A stretch of DNA of 12,014 nucleotides from Myxococcales bacterium (GTDB lineage Bacteria > Myxococcota > Myxococcia > Myxococcales > Myxococcaceae): positions 1 to 12,014 of the forward strand of contig PMBV01000247.1 of the NCBI GenBank assembly GCA_003153055.1, written 5' to 3'. Under the pieces are notes generated by a model, which saw nothing but the letters and a program-made list of their open reading frames with translations, had not been told where the DNA came from and searched no databases. Made by a program: the position numbers and the translations under genes. Positions 6,990-12,014 of the stretch are shown piece by piece (position 1 is the stretch's first letter; each line of letters starts with the position of its first letter).

Positions 6990-9269
6990 TCAGTAGTGCC
7001 GCTCGAGCACGTACCAGCCAAACGCGCGGAGCATCACCTTGGTCTGAGACTCCTCCACCAGTGGATCCAGCCGTCGCCAGGCATCTTCGAGGAGCCCACG
7101 GGCCTGGACGACGCAAGCGTCGAGGGCCCCGCATTTCTCGATGCGGTCGATGGCCTCGGCGACCACCGCTGGGTCCGTCGGCTGGGAGGCGACGGTGAGC
7201 CACAGGGCGCGGCTGGCGTCGGGCTCGAGACGAGCGAGGGCCTTCACCACCGGAAGGGTGAGCTTGCCCTGAGAGATGTCTTCACCTCGCTGCTTGAGCT
7301 CCCGTTCGAAGCCGCGGAGGTTGAGCACGTCGTCGATGATTTGGAAGGCGAGGCCGAGCGAGTCGAAGTACTGGCCCACGCCCTCGACTTGCTCCGCGCT
7401 GCCACCTCCGGCAATGCCACCCATTCGGGCGAGCGCGGCGGCCGGCGCAGCGGTCTTCAGCCGGTGGATTGCCAGGACCCGCCGCTCGAGGGTCTCGACG
7501 TCGCCTCGGTCGAGGGCGCCGAGCACGTAGCCTCCCAGCCCGTCCAAGTCGATGGCCTGCCCCGCGTGGCCCGCGCGCAGTGCCTCGAAGTACAGGTCAT
7601 ACACCCGGAGCTTGTCGGCGTCGCTCAGCAGCGAGCGGGTCAGGAGCCGCTCACCGAGGAAGTAGGCGGCCGTTCCTGCGTTGACGGCGATGGCCTCGCC
7701 GTACTTGAGGTGGGCGGCTTGGCCTCCCCGGCGAATGGTCGACTTGTCCTGCACGTCGTCGACGATGAGCGAACCGGTGTGCATGAGCTCGGGGAAGGCG
7801 AGCCACTGGGCGAACTTGCGCGAGTCGCCTCCGACCACTTCGCAGCAGGCGAGCGCCGCGTACGAGCGCCAGGCCTTGCCTCCACGGTCGGTGATTTCAC
7901 GCACTGGCGCGATGAGGGTGCGGGAGAGCTGGGCGAGGTCGACTCCGTCGAGCGCAGACTCTCGCCCCGGGCTGGTGACCAGTTTCAGTGCGTGCTCGTA
8001 GCTCAGCTCGAGAGGGGCGAACTCCCGAACCGACGCGCGCACGGCTCGCCCGACGCCCTTGAAGAAGTCGTCGAGGGTGTCTGCCTCGCAGAAGCCGCTG
8101 CGCTCCAGGTAGCCAATGCCAGACACGGGCCGCCCCGACAGGGTCCCGGTCACCTCGCAGCGCCCTTCCCAGAACGCCGGCTTCGACATCACCGTGACGA
8201 ACTCCTGGTCGGCGAAGGCTGCTTTGACCTCGAGTGAGCCCGCGCCCCCGGGGAGCTCGAGCACGAACCGCGTCGGGTACCGCTCGAAGGTCCGCGTCGA
8301 CTGCCAGTCTTCGTGAGCCGAGAGGGTGAACTCGGAGAACGCCTCGCGCTGGCCGGCCGGGTCGACCATCACGGCGCACCGGCCAATCGGAGCCATCGTG
8401 TCGCCAGTGAGGAGCTCGTAGGCGGTCAGCTCCGAGCCGTCGTCGAGTTGGAGGGCCAGCCAGTTCCAGGCGAGCATGTCAGCGCCCCCGGCGATGGTGC
8501 CCCCGTCGCGTTTCTGGCTGGTGTCCCGCTCCGGAGGCGGGCGGCCGAACTCGTGATCGTACCAGCCCGAGCCGGTGAGCGCGGTGGGCGTTCCCTCGAG
8601 GGTCAGCCGGCCCGTCACCTCGCAACGCGGGAGGAAGTAGTAGAACATGTCTTCGTCGTGCGTTCCGCGTACCAGGCCGTTGTCACCGTGGCGCACCGGG
8701 CCCTTTCGAGGGCTGAAGGTGAGCTCGACCACCAGCGGCGCGCGGGGGCCTTCGTCGGCGCGGAGGAAGAGGTGGTAGTTGCCGGCCTCGTCCTTGTGCA
8801 GGCGACCGAGGCCGTAGTCGAGTCGCAGTGACTCAAACGACACCGTGACGTCACCCGGCAGCACCCGGTCTGGTCGAGGCACGCGGCCCTTCTCGAGCAC
8901 CTCGCGCACCGCCCGGTTGAGCCGTTCGTCCTTCGACCCGCGGCCCGCGTTGATTTGCTCGAGGCCGATGCGTGGCGCGGCGGCTTCGACCAGACCGTGG
9001 GAGTGGTACTCCTGTCGCTCGGGGTCGGTCAGCGCCCAGGTGAGGGAGTGGCTGTACTCCCGGCGCCCGTCGGGGTGGATTTTGACGAGGACCCGGAAGA
9101 AGGCCGCGAAGAGCGAGAACCGGCGCCCGTCGGCTGCCTCGAGGTGGGTGTTGAGATACCACCATTCGGTGGTGGAGGAGCCGTGGGGGAGGTCGTGCAG
9201 GGCGAGGTCGATGGGCCCGTCGACAGGCCAATCTTCGGGGAAGCGCGGGAGCTCACGTTTCAGCTGCAT
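6990..9269 (-). CDS. CrtC-like hydratase/cyclase domain fused to a polyprenyl diphosphate synthase
   Basis: A 759-residue fusion. Residues about 30-395 match the CrtC (carotenoid 1,2-hydratase) / lipocalin-like AttH family: TEWWYLNTHLEAADGRRFSL (34-53), LTGSGWYDHEFG (231-242), AWNWLALQLDDGSELTAYEL (267-286) and GYLERSGF (386-393). Residues about 435-759 are a trans-isoprenyl diphosphate synthase: first Asp-rich motif HTGSLIVDDVQDKSTIRRG (497-515), GHAGQAIDLDG (567-577), second motif AFQIIDDVLNLRG (641-653) and GEDISQGKLTLPV (662-674). The second motif is DDxxN rather than DDxxD, as also seen in some GGPP synthases. The synthase should join IPP to allylic diphosphates; CrtC-type domains add water to, or cyclise, isoprenoid double bonds through carbocations. 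Product chain length is not predictable here. The ATG at 9267-9269 has GAGG 9 nt upstream. The frame stays open further upstream, but that part lacks protein-like character. The GT-C-like gene follows 10 bp downstream. Confidence 0.93.
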   Translation of the reverse strand: MQLKRELPRFPEDWPVDGPIDLALHDLPHGSSTTEWWYLNTHLEAADGRRFSLFAAFFRVLVKIHPDGRREYSHSLTWALTDPERQEYHSHGLVEAAAPRIGLEQINAGRGSKDERLNRAVREVLEKGRVPRPDRVLPGDVTVSFESLRLDYGLGRLHKDEAGNYHLFLRADEGPRAPLVVELTFSPRKGPVRHGDNGLVRGTHDEDMFYYFLPRCEVTGRLTLEGTPTALTGSGWYDHEFGRPPPERDTSQKRDGGTIAGGADMLAWNWLALQLDDGSELTAYELLTGDTMAPIGRCAVMVDPAGQREAFSEFTLSAHEDWQSTRTFERYPTRFVLELPGGAGSLEVKAAFADQEFVTVMSKPAFWEGRCEVTGTLSGRPVSGIGYLERSGFCEADTLDDFFKGVGRAVRASVREFAPLELSYEHALKLVTSPGRESALDGVDLAQLSRTLIAPVREITDRGGKAWRSYAALACCEVVGGDSRKFAQWLAFPELMHTGSLIVDDVQDKSTIRRGGQAAHLKYGEAIAVNAGTAAYFLGERLLTRSLLSDADKLRVYDLYFEALRAGHAGQAIDLDGLGGYVLGALDRGDVETLERRVLAIHRLKTAAPAAALARMGGIAGGGSAEQVEGVGQYFDSLGLAFQIIDDVLNLRGFERELKQRGEDISQGKLTLPVVKALARLEPDASRALWLTVASQPTDPAVVAEAIDRIEKCGALDACVVQARGLLEDAWRRLDPLVEESQTKVMLRAFGWYVLERHY

Positions 9270-9378
9270 GACAGATGACCTCGGCGGGGCAGGGTGACAT
9301 CGAACGAGCGTAATCGAGGGACATTGAAGCAACGCGCGAAACCCGAGCCCCGCGCGACTGCCCCCGTCGATGTGCCTC

Positions 9379-9416
9379 GCTACCACTTGGTACGTGAGTG
9401 GATACCAAGAGGTAGC
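9379..9416. promoter_or_regulatory. paired palindromic operator-like sites
   Basis: Two 12-bp palindromes, TACCACTTGGTA (9381-9392) and TACCAAGAGGTA (9403-9414), begin 22 bp apart, about two DNA helical turns. Together they also form a larger inverted repeat with 14-nt arms (9379-9392 and 9403-9416), one mismatch and a 10-bp spacer. This arrangement suggests two dimers of a repressor bound on the same face of the DNA. The site is about 110 bp upstream of the fusion gene start and about 290 bp upstream of the plus-strand lipoprotein. The regulator is not encoded in the window and its family cannot be told. Confidence 0.5.
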
Positions 9417-9473
9417 TCGAGCGAGCAAGGGCCGTCCACCCACCCTGTCGGCGCGGTCGGGTTTCTCGGGATG

Positions 9474-9489
9474 TGAGACGCTGGTCTCA
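9474..9489. promoter_or_regulatory. palindrome TGAGAC-N4-GTCTCA, possible operator
   Basis: Perfect 6-bp arms (9474-9479 and 9484-9489) flank a 4-bp centre, GCTG. It lies in the divergent intergenic region about 60 bp from the paired palindromes and 216 bp upstream of the lipoprotein start. Size and symmetry fit a dimeric repressor site, but a chance palindrome of this length in GC-rich DNA is possible. Confidence 0.3.
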
Positions 9490-9601
9490 ACTCCGAACCC
9501 CATGTGCGATGAAAGCGCCCTTTTGCGCTCGCCTCTGAGGCGTTCGTGCGACGCATTCCATCGACCACATTGCGCGTCGCCCGATCCGCCGGGCAGGCGT
9601 G

Positions 9602-9643
9602 GCCGCCCAACCATGCAGTGGCTGGTCGACGGTCGGTGTCCAG
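9602..9643 (+). repeat. 42-bp dispersed repeat, copy A
   Basis: This segment matches 11485-11526 at 37 of 42 positions in the same orientation; the core CATGCAGTGGCTGGT is identical. It lies upstream of the lipoprotein gene at 9705 and is enclosed by a perfect 11-bp inverted repeat, GTGGCCGCCCA (9599-9609) and TGGGCGGCCAC (9675-9685). No transposase is nearby. It may be a relic of a small non-autonomous element or a conserved upstream element. Confidence 0.75.
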
Positions 9644-9704
9644 TTCCCCGTCGGTGTGTCCGGGTGATAGGGCATGGGCGGCCACCCCTGACGAGGAGAG
9701 ACAC

Positions 9705-11297
9705 GTGCGATCGAAGCGAGCGACGCTCTTGCTGGTGTTGGCCCTGACCTCCTGTCTCTGCGACGGCCTCGTCGCTTCGGGGAGCGACGCGGGGCTCGGG
9801 GGAAGCGGCGGCACAGGGGGTGCGAAAGGCGCAGGAGGCGGCAACACCGCTGGCGGGAGTGCGCAAGGCGGGGGAGGAAGCGGCGGAGGCGCTGGCGGCG
9901 GGACGGCTCGCGGAGGCGGCGCAGGAGGTGGCGGCGGAAGCGGTGGAGGAGGTACAGCCACTGGATGTGGGCAGATGTCCGCGACCACGGCGAGCGCGGC
10001 GACCACGTACAAGTGGAGCGACTCGCTGTGCAGAGCCCGAGCATTGAGCACGGACGATGCGCAGGGTGTGGTGATGTCGGTGACCTACAAGGTGGATGGC
10101 GCCGACCGAGTGTGCGGAAAGACCGCCGCGAGTTGGCAGGGCATCGGTCACCTCGTCAGCGACACCGGCTTGCAGAATTGCACGGTCACCCCGACCATGA
10201 CGCAACCCCTCAAGGGCACCCACCACGCTATCCACCGGTTCAGTCGACCCAGTGGGTGCTCGACCAACGTCAACGTCGATCTCTTCTTCGCGACGGGGAG
10301 AGACCACCCCATCATCGCTGTCTCCTACGACACCACCAACACCACGAAGCCGGGGGACAGCCGCTTCCCCTACGGACAGCTGCGCTTCGATGGCGCGAGC
10401 AACGACAACAACGTCGTCTCGGGCCTGGCCTGGGGTGATACGCACAAGTTCCGAACCACCACGGCACTGAAGGAGCTCTCGACCACCGGCTGGGATTACA
10501 CCGCCACGAATACGGTCCCCTACGACATGATGTGGATCGACAACCCAGACTCGGAGATGGGCCTCGTCCAAACCCAGACCTACGTGCAGCAAGACGCCGG
10601 AGGCTACGACTACGGTTCCGCCGGCACGACCAAAGATTACTGGGGCCAGACCTCGGCGGGTGGCCCGCTCCCTCACGTCACCTTGTGGCCCTATCAACTC
10701 AACCAGTACTCGACGCCTGATGGGAGCGACACCTCCACGCCCTGGACCACGTCTTCCAAACGCTTCGCCTGGGGGACTCAGTCCGACGCGGTTGGGAGTA
10801 CCTCCTACACGGGAGTGGATGGCACTCAGCGCTCGGGCAAGCCGCACTTCGGGTATTCACTGTTTCTCGTGCTGGGGAAACATTCCCAGGCCGTCACCGA
10901 TGGGGCAGTGAAGCAGATGGAGACCGTGCAGGGCACCACGCTGACGGCGCAGACCGGGACAGTGGTCACGCAAGGGCCTGTGGGCGCTGGTCGTACTGCC
11001 ACGAAGACGTACCAGCCTGCCGGTTACAACCATGTCTATTCTACATGGGAGGTGACGGCGCAGAGCAACCAGGCGGTGGTGACGTTCACCACGCCGGCGG
11101 CTGGGCTCGTCGACCCGATCCTCGTGGTGCGGAGCTACGACTCGGGGAACGACCCCTCGGTCGCGGTCGATGGGGTGCCGCTCGAGGCCGGCAGCGGCTT
11201 CTTCGCGTCGAGGGATAGTGCCTCCAAGACCCTGTGGATTACCCTCATGGGGAACTTCGCCGGAGCGAAGGTCATCTCCGTCGCGCCCAAGCCCTGA
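9705..11297 (+). CDS. Gly-rich-linker lipoprotein of unknown function, 530 residues
   Basis: A GTG at 9705-9707 with GAGGAG (9693-9698) 6 nt upstream begins a lipoprotein signal, RATLLLVLALTSC, with the lipidated cysteine at residue 17 in a canonical LTSC lipobox. A Gly/Ala/Ser linker runs from about 28 to 87. The folded part (about 88-530) is rich in Thr, Asp, Trp and Tyr and probably beta-structured: KWSDSLCRARALST (103-116), SWQGIGHLVSDTGL (143-156), GQLRFDGASNDNNVVSGLAW (224-243), DMMWIDNPDSEMGL (274-287) and DYWGQTSAGGPLPHVTLWPY (311-330). A final domain (about 438-530) starts NHVYSTWEV and ends WITLMGNFAGAKVISV. I cannot name a family; an exported carbohydrate- or protein-binding role is only a guess. 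The frame is open further upstream, but the GTG with its ribosome site and signal peptide is clearly the better start. Confidence 0.9.
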   Translation: MRSKRATLLLVLALTSCLCDGLVASGSDAGLGGSGGTGGAKGAGGGNTAGGSAQGGGGSGGGAGGGTARGGGAGGGGGSGGGGTATGCGQMSATTASAATTYKWSDSLCRARALSTDDAQGVVMSVTYKVDGADRVCGKTAASWQGIGHLVSDTGLQNCTVTPTMTQPLKGTHHAIHRFSRPSGCSTNVNVDLFFATGRDHPIIAVSYDTTNTTKPGDSRFPYGQLRFDGASNDNNVVSGLAWGDTHKFRTTTALKELSTTGWDYTATNTVPYDMMWIDNPDSEMGLVQTQTYVQQDAGGYDYGSAGTTKDYWGQTSAGGPLPHVTLWPYQLNQYSTPDGSDTSTPWTTSSKRFAWGTQSDAVGSTSYTGVDGTQRSGKPHFGYSLFLVLGKHSQAVTDGAVKQMETVQGTTLTAQTGTVVTQGPVGAGRTATKTYQPAGYNHVYSTWEVTAQSNQAVVTFTTPAAGLVDPILVVRSYDSGNDPSVAVDGVPLEAGSGFFASRDSASKTLWITLMGNFAGAKVISVAPKP

Positions 11298-11300
11298 GCA

Positions 11301-11480
11301 CCCGCGGACGCCAGCGTGTCGCTCCAGTCGCTTAACCTCGACTTCGGCCTCGGTCGCCTCGAGACGGGCAACTACCACCTCTTCCTCCGCGCCGACGAAG
11401 GCCCACGCACGCCGCTCGACGTCGAGCTCACCATCAGCCCGCGAAAGGGCCGTTCGCGCATCGGGTGTTGACAATGGGCC
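11301..11480 (+). pseudogene. CrtC-like hydratase domain, broken internal fragment
   Basis: The plus strand at 11316-11471 encodes VSLQSLNLDFGLGRLE, GNYHLFLRADEGPR and VELTISPRKG, then a TGA. This aligns with residues 143-195 of the fusion protein encoded at 6990-9269 (VSFESLRLDYGLGRL, GNYHLFLRADEGPR, VELTFSPRKG): about 38 of 50 aligned residues are identical, with a 3-residue in-frame deletion. Similarity extends a few residues upstream (PADAS against PGDVT) and, after a frameshift, to DNGP (GACAATGGGCCC) at about 11470-11481. Only about 60 of roughly 365 domain residues remain, with no start region or end, so it cannot be functional. DNA-level divergence is considerable, so it is a relic of a paralogue or an old duplication, not a fresh copy. 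Confidence 0.85.
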
Positions 11481-11484
11481 CAAA

Positions 11485-11526
11485 GCCACCCGACCATGCA
11501 GTGGCTGGTTGACGGTCGGCGTCCTG
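11485..11526 (+). repeat. 42-bp dispersed repeat, copy B
   Basis: The second copy of the segment at 9602-9643, same orientation, 37 of 42 positions identical. It begins a few bases after the last recognisable codons of the CrtC relic, so it may mark the breakpoint that truncated that gene. Unlike copy A, it has no clear flanking inverted repeat. It lies 235 bp upstream of the next lipoprotein gene. Confidence 0.75.
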
Positions 11527-11761
11527 CCGCCGTGGAGGCGCTCCGGTGCTGGTCGGACGACCAAGGCCTGACTTCCGCGAACGGACCATAGCCGGCGAGG
11601 AGGTTCTTCAAGGGGCGTTCGCGAAATGCACGCTCCCCAGGCGATGAGGTTCAGCCTCGCAGCAACCAGTTCGGTCCTTTTTGCTTGGCTCAAGGCGAGA
11701 TTGCACGACTATCCTCGCCGCGAAAACGCAGGAAGTGATCTCGTCTCGACGGAAAGAACTC

Positions 11762-12014
11762 ATGCGTGTACGTGCGCTGCCCGGCGTCAGCGTTGTTCTC
11801 CTCCTCCTCGGGTGCAACCCTGGCCTGACGGGAGCACCCTGTTGGACAGACGAGAATTGCCCGAATGACCAGTACTGCTCATCGGACCTGAAATGTGTCT
11901 TCGGGGTGCGTGGACAGGTTGGCCCTCCAGATGCTGGTGGCCAGTCTGGTGATGCTGGCCAGGCCGGTGGTGGCGGAGGCGCGGCGGCTGGCGGAGGTGC
12001 CGCAGGTGGCGGAG
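11762..12014 (+). CDS. Cys-rich, Gly-rich-linker lipoprotein, N-terminal part (cut by window end)
   Basis: An ATG at 11762-11764, with GGAAAG (11751-11756) 5 nt upstream, starts a lipoprotein signal, LPGVSVVLLLLGC, with the lipidated cysteine at residue 18. A short Cys-rich module follows, PCWTDENCPNDQYCSSDLKC, with cysteines at 27, 33, 39 and 45, exactly six residues apart, like the small disulfide modules common in exported myxobacterial proteins. From about residue 59 the sequence becomes a Gly/Ala linker (GQAGGGGGAAAGGG), which runs off the right edge after 84 codons. The functional domain is not in the window, so its role cannot be told. Confidence 0.85.
   Translation, partial: MRVRALPGVSVVLLLLGCNPGLTGAPCWTDENCPNDQYCSSDLKCVFGVRGQVGPPDAGGQSGDAGQAGGGGGAAAGGGAAGGG

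Larger units (their letters stand above)
9270..9704. promoter_or_regulatory. divergent intergenic region between the fusion gene and the plus-strand lipoprotein
   Basis: This 435-bp stretch separates two diverging genes and must hold both promoters. No strong -35/-10 pair is evident on either strand. It contains a pair of palindromes at 9379-9416, a palindrome TGAGAC-N4-GTCTCA at 9474-9489, small hairpins AGCGC/GCGCT (about 9514-9529) and CGCCTC-T-GAGGCG (9530-9542), and one copy of the 42-bp dispersed repeat (9602-9643) inside an 11-bp inverted repeat. Open frames crossing it have no recognisable protein. Confidence 0.55.
11298..11761. other. gene-poor stretch with CrtC relic and repeat copy B
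   Basis: No intact gene is seen in these 464 bp. The left part is a broken CrtC-domain fragment (11301-11480) starting almost at the lipoprotein stop, then the second 42-bp repeat (11485-11526). From about 11600 the base composition is less GC-rich, as expected for the promoter of the lipoprotein gene at 11762. A weak pair, TTGGCT (11685-11690) and GACTAT (11707-11712) with 16-bp spacing, is the best promoter guess, at low confidence. No intrinsic terminator with a T-run is evident after 11297. Confidence 0.5.

Noticed and set aside
9270..10847. N-terminal extension of the fusion protein: the minus-strand frame stays open for over 500 codons upstream of 9269.
   Set aside because: It runs antisense through the lipoprotein gene and the intergenic region, has shadow-like composition, and the ATG at 9267-9269 has a ribosome site directly before the first CrtC motif.
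11685..11705. TGG...TTGCA reminiscent of a sigma-54 promoter upstream of 11762.
   Set aside because: The distance between the GG and GC elements is about 4 bp too long for sigma-54.

Overview
The window looks like chromosomal DNA of a myxobacterium (phylum Myxococcota, probably suborder Cystobacterineae). This is inferred from the very high G+C, strongly GC-biased third codon positions, several lipoproteins with long Gly-rich linkers after the lipobox, and a polyprenyl synthetase fused to a CrtC-like domain. No database search was possible, so the taxonomy is inference.

Layout. 1-1593 (minus strand): a tripartite efflux module, with a complete periplasmic adaptor (475-1593) followed 4 bp later by the 5' end of an RND permease that runs off the left edge. 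1688-2845 (minus): an unrecognised 385-residue cytoplasmic protein. 2846-4040: about 1.2 kb with no convincing intact gene. It holds a decayed DUF4291 fragment (about 3596-3786), a 36-bp near-perfect palindrome (3497-3532) and nested inverted repeats (2954-3034). 4041-9269 (minus): a run of four genes. In transcription order they are a CrtC-like/polyprenyl synthetase fusion (6990-9269), a multi-pass GT-C-like membrane protein (5213-6979, 10 bp downstream), a Gly-rich lipoprotein (4286-5104) and a small four-cysteine protein (4041-4265). 9270-9704: a divergent intergenic region with paired palindromic operator-like sites and one copy of a 42-bp dispersed repeat. 9705-11297 (plus): a 530-residue lipoprotein of unknown function. 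11298-11761: a gene-poor stretch with a broken CrtC-domain remnant and the second copy of the 42-bp repeat. 11762-12014 (plus): the start of another Cys-rich/Gly-rich lipoprotein, cut by the right edge.

How the genes may work together. The most interesting unit is the pair at 5213-9269. One polypeptide joins a carbocation-handling CrtC/lipocalin-like domain to a trans-prenyl diphosphate synthase, and it lies immediately upstream of a GT-C-type membrane protein, a class that uses polyprenyl-phosphate sugars. A reasonable but unproven reading is a chain-building plus hydration/cyclisation enzyme for an isoprenoid, perhaps followed by membrane glycosylation. A second, broken CrtC-domain fragment 2 kb away on the other strand, plus the dispersed repeats and the DUF4291 relic, show that this stretch has undergone duplication and decay.
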